DNA of 16,070 nt, taken from positions 1 through 16,070 of the forward strand of contig JBEDUI010000075.1 of assembly GCA_040414495.1 (NCBI GenBank), given 5' to 3'. Below, piece after piece: positions 6,334 through 13,241 of this stretch; position 1 is the first letter of the stretch, and every line of letters starts with the position of its first letter. The position numbers and the translations under genes were made by a program. The notes beneath the pieces were generated by a model. It worked only from the letters and a program-made list of their open reading frames with translations. It was not told the origin of the DNA and did not search any database. The stretch is from DATAVB01 sp040414495. Lineage in GTDB: Bacteria; Actinomycetota; Actinomycetes; Mycobacteriales; QHCD01.

Positions 6334-7170
6334 TTAGCTACGTCCCCAACTGCGGACGAGTGCGATGACGTCGTCCGGACCGCCGCGGCGGATCTGTCTG
6401 AGCACGTCGGCGACCCGAGCCGCCACGAGAAATGCTTCCTGGTCGATCTCGCAACCGGTAATTCTTTCGTACGCCGATACGACGTCGGCTGTCAGCGGGT
6501 CCGGTTCGTTCAGGAGATAGCGGAAATCGAAGGTCGCCGGTCCGACGCACGAGTGGGAGAAATCCCATGCTCCGACGAGATTTCCCATCTCGCCGTCGAA
6601 TACCAGGTTGTCGGTCGTGAAGTCATCGTGCAGCAGCATCCGACCGGAAACCCCTATGCGATGTGCCCGCGCCACTAATTCCTCAACCTCGCTACGGACC
6701 GGCGCGGGAACGGCGTCGAAACGGATCAGATCCGCCCGCTGCTCCAGGGTGAACCAGTCAGGCAGGCCAACGGCCGCAATCTCGGCTTCGGTGAGAGCGC
6801 GGTGAATCGCGGCCAGATACTCGGCCAAGGACGCGGCCAACGCCTGCTGGCTGGATCGCATTGCCGTCCGATAGATCCGGCGATCGAACTGCCAACCCGT
6901 GATCTTTCGATAGGCACAGAACCGGGTCTGCTCGCCCACCCATTCCACCTGCGGCGTCGCCACCGGCAGTCGACCCTCGAGCGTCGTCAGTAGCCGCACC
7001 TCTCGTTCGAAATCGACGCTGGGCTTGGGAAATCGGTAAATCCAGTCGCGAGTTTCGAGCACTACATTCTCATCGCCGGCACGCCGGACCGCGCCGGCGA
7101 GATCGACCGGCCGCCCTTCGGCCAATACCGCGGCGGTCAACTCTTCGAGAGTCGCAAGACCAACATTCAC
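6334..7170 (-). CDS. APH-like phosphotransferase (aminoglycoside/choline kinase superfamily)
   Basis: The 278-residue protein has the protein-kinase-like fold of aminoglycoside phosphotransferases. Seen here: RFPKPSVDFEREVRLL (46-61) with the likely ATP lysine Lys49 and the helix-C glutamate; the hinge-like CAYRKITGWQF; the catalytic loop HDDFTTDN (181-188), a variant of HGDxxxxN with Asp183 as catalytic base; and GAWDFSHSCVGP (200-211), with Asp203 as the metal ligand. The family phosphorylates small molecules such as aminoglycosides, macrolides or homoserine; the substrate is unknown. The start is set at the GTG at 7170 because GGAGGG lies 7 nt upstream; a TTG at 7206 is the alternative. 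It is the last gene of a MarR-MFS-phosphotransferase operon, which suggests a role in toxin or antibiotic resistance. Confidence 0.83.
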   Translation of the reverse strand: MNVGLATLEELTAAVLAEGRPVDLAGAVRRAGDENVVLETRDWIYRFPKPSVDFEREVRLLTTLEGRLPVATPQVEWVGEQTRFCAYRKITGWQFDRRIYRTAMRSSQQALAASLAEYLAAIHRALTEAEIAAVGLPDWFTLEQRADLIRFDAVPAPVRSEVEELVARAHRIGVSGRMLLHDDFTTDNLVFDGEMGNLVGAWDFSHSCVGPATFDFRYLLNEPDPLTADVVSAYERITGCEIDQEAFLVAARVADVLRQIRRGGPDDVIALVRSWGRS

Positions 7171-7208
7171 TGCGCCGCCCTCCGTCCGGATCTGGCTGGC
7201 AGTCAAGA

Positions 7209-8462
7209 TTACGCCGCCGCGATATCTCGATCCTCCTTGGCGTGTTGGTAATTGCGAAACGCCGGCAGCGTCAGGGCTATCAGTCCGGCGCCGATCACCG
7301 CCGCCAGGCCACCGCTTATGGCAGAAAGACCGGGCGACGAGGCGCTTGCGACCAACCCGGCGCGGAAATTGCCCACCTGCGGAAAGGCCGCCCCGACGAC
7401 GAATTCGGTCGAACTGGTTCGGCCGCGCATCGCGTCGGGCGTGGCCAACTGAACGATTGTGGTACGAAAAACGACCGAGAGCACATCCGCGGCACCCGCG
7501 ACCGCGAGCAACGCCAGCGATGCCGCCAATCCATGCACCGCACCGAATCCGGCCAGCGCCGCACCCCAGACCGAGCCCGTAATCAGCATTGCCCGGCCGG
7601 GATGAACAACGTGTTTCACCGGGCCCGACAACACCGAGCCGACCAGCCCGCCGACCGCAAGCGCCGTACTCAGCAAACCAAGCGTGCGTGGTGAACCCCC
7701 GAACCGATCGGCATTGATCGCCGGAAAGAGCGCAATCGGCATTGCCAAGACCGTCGCACTGAGGTCGGCCAGCATCGCGCCGCGCAACGCCCGATTGTCC
7801 ACAATGAACCGCAGCCCGTCGACCACCGCACGCAGATTGCGCCCCGACCCGGTACCTTCGGGCCGCATCGGCGGCAACCGGAATACGCCGTACAGGGCCC
7901 CGATGAACGTGATCGCGTCAATCAGATAACACAGCTTGAGGCCACCGCTGGCGGCAATCACGCCGGCCAGGGCGGGACCGCCGATCATCGCCACGTACAT
8001 GGACATCATCGACAGCGCGGCGCCGGCCGGCACCAATTCGCGGCGCAACAATCGCGGCATGAATGTGCGACGTGCGGGTGCGTTGATCGCACCGACACCG
8101 CCCTGCAGCGCCGTGAGCGCGTATAGCAGCCACAGCGCGTCCATTCCGGCAAAAGCCTGGACGGCGAATGCCAACGAGACCATTGCCTGCAGCACGCTGG
8201 TAACCAGCACGAGCTTGCGGCGGTCGACGGAATCAATGAGCGCGCCACCGACCATTCCGACCGTGATCGCCGGAATGGCGAAGGCGAGGCCGACCGCACC
8301 AACGGCAGCGGACGAGTGCGAGAGCCGGAAGACCTGCAACGCGACGGCGAACGTCGTCATCTGCCCGCCGAGCCCCGATAACGCCGAGCCGAGCCACAAC
8401 CGCCGGTAATCCGGCGATTCGCGCAGGGGACGAATATCGGCCAGCAGCGTGAATTCAGCCAC
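7209..8462 (-). CDS. MFS transporter, drug-export type
   Basis: The roughly 417-residue protein is a major facilitator superfamily carrier of the EntS/MFS_3 type, predicted in the cytoplasmic membrane with about 12 hydrophobic segments. The N-terminus ADIRPLRESPDYRRLWLG and the following SALSGLGGQMTTFAVALQVF are typical of actinobacterial exporters of this group. The loop between segments 2 and 3 carries GGALIDSVDRRKLV, the usual GxxxDRxGRR-like motif A. Such proteins export drugs or siderophores by proton exchange; the substrate is unknown. I choose the GTG at 8462, which overlaps the MarR stop (GTGGCTGA, 8-bp overlap). An ATG at 8498 is in frame but has no ribosome site. Translation is likely coupled to the regulator gene; the phosphotransferase follows. 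Confidence 0.88.
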   Translation of the reverse strand: MAEFTLLADIRPLRESPDYRRLWLGSALSGLGGQMTTFAVALQVFRLSHSSAAVGAVGLAFAIPAITVGMVGGALIDSVDRRKLVLVTSVLQAMVSLAFAVQAFAGMDALWLLYALTALQGGVGAINAPARRTFMPRLLRRELVPAGAALSMMSMYVAMIGGPALAGVIAASGGLKLCYLIDAITFIGALYGVFRLPPMRPEGTGSGRNLRAVVDGLRFIVDNRALRGAMLADLSATVLAMPIALFPAINADRFGGSPRTLGLLSTALAVGGLVGSVLSGPVKHVVHPGRAMLITGSVWGAALAGFGAVHGLAASLALLAVAGAADVLSVVFRTTIVQLATPDAMRGRTSSTEFVVGAAFPQVGNFRAGLVASASSPGLSAISGGLAAVIGAGLIALTLPAFRNYQHAKEDRDIAAA

Positions 8463-8940
8463 GGTCGTCCCGCTCAAGCTGGTCGGCAATGCGCTCATGG
8501 AACGAACGGCGCTGCAGAGCCTCGGACAACTCGCGCGCGATCGTATCCAGCGGCGCGCTCAACTCGGCGCTCAATTCACGGACAGCGGCCCTCGTTGCGG
8601 CCAGCTCGGCATCGATTGTCGGCCGAAGCCGTTCGGCCTTGCGCGTCAGGTGAACCAGCCGCTGCCGTGCATCCGATCCCGCGCGCAATTCGACCAGACC
8701 ACGGGCCGCCATTTCCGACACTGTCTGGCTGCCGGCGGAATGCGTGGTGTTCATTCGCTGGGTGATGTGCCGGATAGTGGACGGACCGTCCGCCGCCACA
8801 ACCCGGATCACCGCGGAAAAGCGCGGACGGTAATCGGTAAGACCGAGGTCGGTCAATGTCTGGGCGACATCGGAAGCCATTGCGTCGAAGCAGACGCGAA
8901 ACTGCCCGATGAACGCACCATCAAGTGCGTCGTCATTCAT
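8455..8940 (-). CDS. MarR family transcriptional regulator
   Basis: The 161-residue protein has the MarR winged-helix layout. ADGPSTIRHITQRMNTTHSA (50-69) contains the helix-turn-helix start, followed by GSQTVSEMAARGLVELRAG with the recognition helix and the wing entry. The wing carries SDARQRLVHLTRKAERL (89-105), where Asp and Arg match the DxRxR wing of the family. Long helices at both ends would form the dimer interface. MarR proteins usually repress their own operon and release DNA on binding a small aromatic or drug-like ligand. The downstream MFS exporter and phosphotransferase fit that pattern. I start at the ATG at 8940: TACAGT lies 7 nt upstream, and a palindrome just upstream of it is a good operator candidate. 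The frame is open to 8994 but runs over these signals. Confidence 0.88.
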   Translation of the reverse strand: MNDDALDGAFIGQFRVCFDAMASDVAQTLTDLGLTDYRPRFSAVIRVVAADGPSTIRHITQRMNTTHSAGSQTVSEMAARGLVELRAGSDARQRLVHLTRKAERLRPTIDAELAATRAAVRELSAELSAPLDTIARELSEALQRRSFHERIADQLERDDRG

Positions 8941-8947
8941 GACGCGC

Positions 8948-8953
8948 ACTGTA
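8948..8953 (-). promoter_or_regulatory. Candidate -10 box for leaderless marR operon
   Basis: TACAGT on the minus strand is followed by 7 nt and the ATG at 8940. The MarR operator candidate begins 3 bp upstream of it. Confidence 0.35.
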
Positions 8954-8955
8954 TC

Positions 8956-8972
8956 AGAGCTATAATAGCGCT
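8956..8972. promoter_or_regulatory. Candidate MarR operator (17-bp palindrome)
   Basis: AGAGCTAT-A-ATAGCGCT is an inverted repeat with 8-bp half-sites and one mismatch; the core GCTATAATAGC (8959-8969) is perfect. Its size and A/T-rich centre suit a MarR dimer. It lies between the likely -10 and -35 positions of the marR operon, where binding would block RNA polymerase. Confidence 0.5.
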
Positions 8973-9056
8973 TATATATCCTTGGCAGCGACACTGAAAG
9001 CTGTCAAGACCAGCGACGAACATACCTTGCTACGCCGCATAGTCCAAGTCGGACAG

Positions 9057-9641
9057 CTATCCACCCGTCCCGTACGACCCTTGCGCCGCCCGCTGTGCGT
9101 TCAGCTCGCAGAGGCCGTCGGAGCCGATGCCCAGCCCGAGGTTGTTGATGTTCATCAGGTGATTGCTGGAAACGACCCAGACGATCTCGCAGATCTCCCG
9201 CTCCGAGTAATGCGGCGTCAACGCGGCAAAGGTCTCCGGGCTGACGTGCTTGTGCTCGGTCAGCTCGGTGGCGAAATCAAGGGCGACCCGTTCCTTGTCG
9301 TTGAACAACGGATCGGTCTGGTATTCGCTCAACGCGTCCAGTTTCGGGACCAGATGCGGTGCCTTATTGGCGGCGTACCACCGATCGGCGTCCATACACC
9401 AGGTGCACATGTTGATGGTATTCACGCGCTCACGGATCAACGCCATCGTGTCCGATGACAGGGCGAGCTTCTGGTTGAGTTTGTAGACCTTCCCCATCCA
9501 ACTGGTGAAGGTGAGCGGCATACGCGCGCTGAACACGCTCAGCCAACTCGGCACCTTGCCGAACCGCCGCCCCAGCAAGCGATAGAGGAGTTTGAGCGCG
9601 AAACCACGCGGCTTCGCGATCGGAGGCAGATACGTGGGCAT
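9057..9641 (-). CDS. Carboxymuconolactone decarboxylase (CMD/AhpD-like) family protein
   Basis: The 194-residue protein is an AhpD/CMD-fold protein. The redox-type motif is INMCTWCMDADRWYAANK, with Cys79 and Cys82 as the CxxC pair. The usual histidine four residues after the second Cys (CxxCxxxH in AhpD) is Asp86 here. The second repeat of the fold shows LTPHYSEREICEIVWVVSSN followed by HLMNINN. AhpD-type proteins reduce peroxidase partners or act on peroxides, while decarboxylase members lack the cysteines; the exact activity is open. The start is fixed by AGAGGA 7 nt before the ATG at 9641. The gene is divergent from an ECF41-type sigma factor, the well-known pairing of that sigma group with a CMD-type gene, so it is probably that sigma factor's target. 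Confidence 0.9.
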   Translation of the reverse strand: MPTYLPPIAKPRGFALKLLYRLLGRRFGKVPSWLSVFSARMPLTFTSWMGKVYKLNQKLALSSDTMALIRERVNTINMCTWCMDADRWYAANKAPHLVPKLDALSEYQTDPLFNDKERVALDFATELTEHKHVSPETFAALTPHYSEREICEIVWVVSSNHLMNINNLGLGIGSDGLCELNAQRAAQGSYGTGG

Positions 9642-9691
9642 GTCCGGTTCCTCTCCATTGAGTAGTCCTCCAGCCGATATGGCCGAGCGCC

Positions 9692-9719
9692 GTCACATTT
9701 TTGGCGGCAGCGGGCTCAT
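9692..9719 (+). promoter_or_regulatory. Candidate ECF41-type promoter of the sigma factor gene
   Basis: GTCACA (9692-9697), 16 nt, then GCTCAT (9714-9719). GTCACA is the -35 box reported for SigJ/ECF41 sigma factors, and the 16-nt spacing fits. The -10 box only partly matches the CGTC type. The start of transcription would be near 9726, leaving room for GGGAGGG at 9739-9745 before the ATG at 9754. Confidence 0.55.
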
Positions 9720-9732
9720 CTCTATGAGCCCG
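9711..9732. repeat. 9-bp palindrome holding both -10 boxes
   Basis: CGGGCTCAT (9711-9719), CTCT, ATGAGCCCG (9724-9732) is a perfect inverted repeat centred at 9721.5. The two flanking GTCACA boxes are symmetric about the same point, while the 13-nt stretches between box and palindrome are not complementary. Confidence 0.85.
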
Positions 9733-9751
9733 GACGATGGGAGGGTGTGAC
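9724..9751 (-). promoter_or_regulatory. Candidate ECF41-type promoter of the CMD gene
   Basis: On the minus strand GTCACA (9751-9746), 16 nt, then GCTCAT (9729-9724), the same boxes and spacing as the opposing promoter. Transcription would start near 9717, giving a leader of about 76 nt before the CMD start codon at 9641. Confidence 0.5.
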
Positions 9752-9753
9752 CG

Positions 9754-10623
9754 ATGGACGAGACTGACTGGCTGTCCGACCGCTTCGAGCAGCACCGAGC
9801 GCGACTACGATCGGTCGCCTACCGGATGCTCGGTTCGCTGGCCGAGGCCGACGACGCTGTGCAAAACGCATGGCTGCGGTTGAGCCGGTCCGAGGCAGCG
9901 CAGATCGACAACCTCGGCGGCTGGCTGACCACTGTGGTCGGTCGGGAATGCCTGCGCATGCTGCGTTCTCGGCAGCGCCGCCGGGAGGACGCGTTGGGCG
10001 TGCACCTGCCCGACCCGGTCATCACGCCGGACCGGGATCTCGGCCCGGAGCAGCAGGCGGTGCTGGCCGATTCGGTGGGGCTGGCCCTGTTGGTCGTGCT
10101 GGATTCGCTGACACCGGCTGAACGGTTGGCGTTCGTGCTGCACGACATGTTCGACCTGTCGTTCGCGGAGATCGCGCCGATCGTGGGGCGTACCCCGACC
10201 GCGGCCCGGCAACTGGCCAGCCGGGCCCGACGCAGGGTCAAAGGCGCCGACGTACCGGAGAGCGAGCCCGATGTGTCGCGGCAGCGGCGCGTCGTCGACG
10301 CATTCTTTGCCGCCGCCCGGGCCGGTGATTTCGACGCGCTCGTACAGGTCCTCGACCCTGACGTCGTCCTGCGCGTCGATTTCGGCCCTGACCGTCCGCC
10401 GATGACCTACCGCGGAGTGTCCACAGTGGTCAAATTTGCCCGCGCACCACGTGGTGCGCAGCTGCATCCGGCGTTGATCAACGGCACGATTGGCGTGGTC
10501 ATCACGATCAAGGGCCGGCCGTCCGCGCTCCTGGCGTTTACCGTCGTGAACGACAGGATCATCGAAATCGACGGAATTCGCGACCCTGACCGGGTCAGCC
10601 GAGTGGCGGCCGCTGTCCTGTAA
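9754..10623 (+). CDS. sigJ: ECF41-type RNA polymerase sigma factor with SnoaL-like C-terminal domain
   Basis: The 289-residue protein is an extracytoplasmic-function sigma factor of the SigJ/ECF41 group. Region 2 (about 10-76) includes RSVAYRMLGSLAEADDAVQ and NAWLRLSR. The linker holds GVHLPDPVI (82-90), the counterpart of the WLPEP motif of ECF41. Region 4 (about 105-162) shows LTPAERLAFVLHDMFDLSF and IAPIVGRTPTAARQLASRAR. Residues about 175-285 form a SnoaL/NTF2-like domain with NGTIG (243-247) and AFTVVNDRIIEIDGIRDPDR. In this group the extra domain controls the sigma factor in place of an anti-sigma protein. GGGAGGG lies 8 nt before the ATG at 9754. It is divergent from the CMD gene across a symmetric double promoter, which suggests both are its targets. 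The symbol marks the SigJ type, not proven orthology. Confidence 0.92.
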   Translation: MDETDWLSDRFEQHRARLRSVAYRMLGSLAEADDAVQNAWLRLSRSEAAQIDNLGGWLTTVVGRECLRMLRSRQRRREDALGVHLPDPVITPDRDLGPEQQAVLADSVGLALLVVLDSLTPAERLAFVLHDMFDLSFAEIAPIVGRTPTAARQLASRARRRVKGADVPESEPDVSRQRRVVDAFFAAARAGDFDALVQVLDPDVVLRVDFGPDRPPMTYRGVSTVVKFARAPRGAQLHPALINGTIGVVITIKGRPSALLAFTVVNDRIIEIDGIRDPDRVSRVAAAVL

Positions 10624-10719
10624 CGAGTTTCGGGGTACGTGGCAATGGTCGCACGGTCAGTGTTGCCGATATTGTGGGCAGTCGATGATCAGCTGCCGCT
10701 ACGAAAGCCGCCGTGTGAG

Positions 10720-11646
10720 ATGACCGTTGGCAAGAATTCCCGCAGAGCCGACGGTGTCGATCCTGCGCTGGCACGGCTGTTGACGAGCGGCGATCACGTC
10801 CGTGATCCGGGCGAGCTTCTGGCGCAGGTGAATCGACGCGCGGGTTGCGATCTGACGTTGGTGGGCGTGGCCGAGCACGGCGTTTCCGGCGGAGCGGTGT
10901 ACGTACAGTCGCCCGATGGACGTCCCGGCGTAGTCACGCTGTCCCCCACCTCGCCCGAACGCATGCGACAAACCGCCGACGTGCTGGCCGATGCGCGGGC
11001 GGCCGGAGTGCCGGTTCCTCGGCACGATGTGATCGTCGAATTGGACGACGGTGTGGTCGCGCTCGTGCAGGAACGGCTCGACGGAGCGCCGGCCGGTCGC
11101 GTCGATCCCGACATCATCGACGCGATGGTGGCGACCAACGAACTATTCGCCGGCCTGCTCGCAGGCCGTCCCGACGTTCCAATTCCAATGCTGCCCGACA
11201 CCGACTACGACCTGTTGGAAAATCACAGTGCGCGCACCCGGCGGCTGTTACGCATCATCCGCGAGGTCGGCGAATCCGGACCGCGCGAAATGACCGGCGA
11301 CGATCTCGTCCATCCTGATTACACACTGGGAAACGTTCTCTACGACGAGAGCGGACGCGTGACCGGTGTCGTCGATTGGAATTGGGGCGCACTGCGCGGC
11401 GATCGCCACTTCGCGCTCGTCAAGATCTACATTGACCTGTTCTGGATGACCTTGTCCCCCAGCCGTCCACTGTGGTCAGCGATGAACCGGCTCGATGAGA
11501 TTGTCGACGAGCTGATCAGTCCGTCGCTGCTACGGCTGTACTGGTCGCACATCACGCTGAACCAGCTGCAATTCTGGATCCGCGACAACAACGCCCAGGC
11601 CATCGAGCTTTTCCTCCGCTTCGGCGAACATCGCCTCCTCGCCTAG
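10720..11646 (+). CDS. APH-like phosphotransferase family protein, N-lobe atypical
   Basis: The roughly 308-residue protein has the C-lobe of an aminoglycoside-phosphotransferase-like kinase. The catalytic loop is HPDYTLGN (198-205; family pattern HGDxxxxN), with Asp200 as base and Asn205 as metal ligand. GVVDWNWGALRGDRHFAL (216-233) carries the metal-binding Asp219. The N-lobe is odd: AVYVQSPDGRPGVVTLSP (59-76) has no lysine where the ATP-binding Lys is expected, and the following helix (RMRQTADVL) lacks the usual glutamate. It may bind nucleotide differently or have lost kinase activity. The ATG at 10720 is the best start, though no strong ribosome site is seen; the frame stays open to a GTG at 10639. 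It lies 96 nt after the sigma gene, and whether it is co-transcribed is unclear. Confidence 0.75.
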   Translation: MTVGKNSRRADGVDPALARLLTSGDHVRDPGELLAQVNRRAGCDLTLVGVAEHGVSGGAVYVQSPDGRPGVVTLSPTSPERMRQTADVLADARAAGVPVPRHDVIVELDDGVVALVQERLDGAPAGRVDPDIIDAMVATNELFAGLLAGRPDVPIPMLPDTDYDLLENHSARTRRLLRIIREVGESGPREMTGDDLVHPDYTLGNVLYDESGRVTGVVDWNWGALRGDRHFALVKIYIDLFWMTLSPSRPLWSAMNRLDEIVDELISPSLLRLYWSHITLNQLQFWIRDNNAQAIELFLRFGEHRLLA

Positions 11647-11677
11647 ATCGGCGGATGCTTTCATTGTGAGAGGGTGA

Positions 11678-11697
11678 CGCTCGGCCGGCACCGAGCG
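11678..11697 (+). terminator. Short hairpin after the second phosphotransferase gene
   Basis: CGCTCGG (11678-11684) and CCGAGCG (11691-11697) form a 7-bp stem with a 6-nt loop, 31 nt after the stop codon. No T run follows. A weak terminator or attenuator is possible. Confidence 0.35.
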
Positions 11698-11729
11698 GAA
11701 ACGATGCAACTGTCCGATCGGGGGTCGTC

Positions 11730-12560
11730 ATGCCGTGGTTTCCCGACTTCGCCAACGCCGTAGAGCTGGCGCGCAAACAGACTCGTGCCGCCGGTCACGA
11801 CGACCCGGTACGGCAGTATTTCGCCGCTCTGGACACAGGCGACGTTCACGCGCTGGAGTCGGTATGGCCGGGCGAGGTGGTGGTTTATGACCCGAATGCC
11901 GGCGAGGTCCGCGGACACCGGCAGTTGTGGCGGTTTGTCCGGCGAAATCGCGTCTGGTTGTCGCAGCGGCGGGCCCGGATCAGGACAGTGGCGCAGATCC
12001 GGGTCGGCAACCGTGCCGTCGTGGAGATGCTCGCACATCTGGATGACGACGGCCGGGAAGTGCCCTGGCCGCTGGCCGTTGTCGCCGAATCCCCCGACGA
12101 CCGCTCGATCGTATTCCGTACCTACTGCAGCCAATGGCCGGTCGATGGCCGGCACCACCTTCGGCCCGCGATCCTGTCACCCGGAACCACGCATCCGGCC
12201 GACATTGTCGGCCGCTATCACGCGGCGCTCTCGGCTGGCGACACCGACGCGGCGGTCGACACGTTCGCCGCCGACGGCTATTTCCGGGAGCCTATCGGCC
12301 CGCATTACCAGCACAAGGGAAGCCAGGAGCTGCGGGAGTTCTTCGCCCGCTCTTTCAGCGGTGGTGGCATTTCGCTGCAGGATTGCGTCGTGACTGACGA
12401 CGGCGTGCGATGTGCCGTCGAATACAACTGCGTTCGTTGGGGCAGTCAGGATCTGCCGCCCCAGGCGGGAATCGGTGTGTACGAACGCAGCCCGGACGGA
12501 TTGCTGGCCGCGGCTCGTATCTACGACGACATCCGCGACCCGGCCACCGCTTCCAACTAA
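11730..12560 (+). CDS. Tandem SnoaL/NTF2-like domain protein
   Basis: The 276-residue protein consists of two SnoaL/NTF2-like cone domains. Domain 1 (about 25-140) opens with DPVRQYFAALDTGDVHALES and continues with VVVYDPNAGEVRGHRQLWRF. Domain 2 (about 156-270) opens with ADIVGRYHAALSAGDTDAAV and continues with GYFREPIGPHYQHKGSQEL. The repeated pattern YxAALxxGD marks the first helix of each. Such domains bind small hydrophobic ligands, act as isomerases or cyclases, or serve as sensors; no catalytic residue can be assigned. GGGGGT lies about 5 nt before the ATG at 11730. It is on the same strand as the second phosphotransferase and near the sigma factor, whose own regulatory tail has the same fold. 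A functional link is possible but unproven. Confidence 0.82.
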   Translation: MPWFPDFANAVELARKQTRAAGHDDPVRQYFAALDTGDVHALESVWPGEVVVYDPNAGEVRGHRQLWRFVRRNRVWLSQRRARIRTVAQIRVGNRAVVEMLAHLDDDGREVPWPLAVVAESPDDRSIVFRTYCSQWPVDGRHHLRPAILSPGTTHPADIVGRYHAALSAGDTDAAVDTFAADGYFREPIGPHYQHKGSQELREFFARSFSGGGISLQDCVVTDDGVRCAVEYNCVRWGSQDLPPQAGIGVYERSPDGLLAAARIYDDIRDPATASN

Positions 12561-12572
12561 GAGCGCTCGCCT

Positions 12573-12600
12573 TTGTCTTGTCCATGATTTGCGTTAAATT
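12573..12600 (+). promoter_or_regulatory. Candidate promoter for leaderless HAD gene
   Basis: TTGTCT (12573-12578), 16 nt, TAAATT (12595-12600), then 6 nt to the GTG at 12607. The -35 box is a fair match to TTGACA. The start of transcription would fall on the start codon. Confidence 0.45.
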
Positions 12601-12606
12601 GTGCCG

Positions 12607-13221
12607 GTGATCAAGGCGGTGGCGTTCGACATTGGCGGCGTGCTCGAGATCGTTGACGATGCCGCGTGGCCGGTGGAATGGCAACGCCATTGGGCCGACA
12701 CGTTCGGGATCGATGAGTCGGCTTGGCATCACTCGATGGCACGATTCGACCACTCGGGCCTCAGCGTCGGCACATTGACCGACTCGGACTGGAAACGTAC
12801 GTATCAACTGGGGCTGGGATTGACCGCGGAGCAGGTCGAGTTGATGGTCGCTGACCTGTGGGACCGCTACTGCGGACGTCTCAACACCGAACTGATGAGT
12901 TACGCGCGCAGCCTCCGCCCGAAATATCGGCTCGGCATTATCAGCAATTCCGGTGACGGCGCTCGCCGCGAAGAAGAACGCCGATATCACTTCTCAGTCG
13001 TCTTCGATCCCATCATTTACTCTCACGAGGTTGGCTTGGCCAAGCCGGACCCGCGCATCTGGGCGCTGGCCTGCCAGCGCATCGGCGTCGCCCCGGCCGA
13101 ATTGGTGTTCATCGACGACGGCGCCGAAGCCTGCGATTCCGCTCGCGCCTTCGGCATCAACGCGGTCCACCACCGGTCTACGACACAATCTATTGCCGCG
13201 CTCACATCTCTGCTCGAATAG
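12607..13221 (+). CDS. HAD family hydrolase (HAD-IA type)
   Basis: The 204-residue protein shows the four HAD motifs in order. Motif I is AVAFDIGGVLE with Asp8 as nucleophile; the second position is Gly rather than Asp, as in many FDxGGV members. Motif II is GIISNSGDG (Ser113), motif III is the Lys146 of LAKPDPRIW and motif IV is LVFIDDGAEACDSARAFGI (Asp170, Asp171). The helical cap lies between motifs I and II (about residues 17-95), typical of cap type C1. The family includes phosphatases, dehalogenases and epoxide-hydrolase-linked phosphatases; the Gly in motif I means the usual acid/base Asp is missing, so activity may be weak or different. I prefer the GTG at 12607 over the GTG at 12601 because a TAAATT box ends 6 nt before it. 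Confidence 0.88.
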   Translation: MIKAVAFDIGGVLEIVDDAAWPVEWQRHWADTFGIDESAWHHSMARFDHSGLSVGTLTDSDWKRTYQLGLGLTAEQVELMVADLWDRYCGRLNTELMSYARSLRPKYRLGIISNSGDGARREEERRYHFSVVFDPIIYSHEVGLAKPDPRIWALACQRIGVAPAELVFIDDGAEACDSARAFGINAVHHRSTTQSIAALTSLLE

Positions 13222-13241
13222 TGCGCGCCGTAAAGCGGGGT

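Noticed and set aside
8961..8966. Perfect TATAAT -10 box on the plus strand
   Set aside because: No plus-strand gene follows; it is part of the MarR operator palindrome.
9805..10467. Minus-strand reading frame of 220 codons
   Set aside because: It is antisense to the sigma factor gene, whose motifs are unmistakable.
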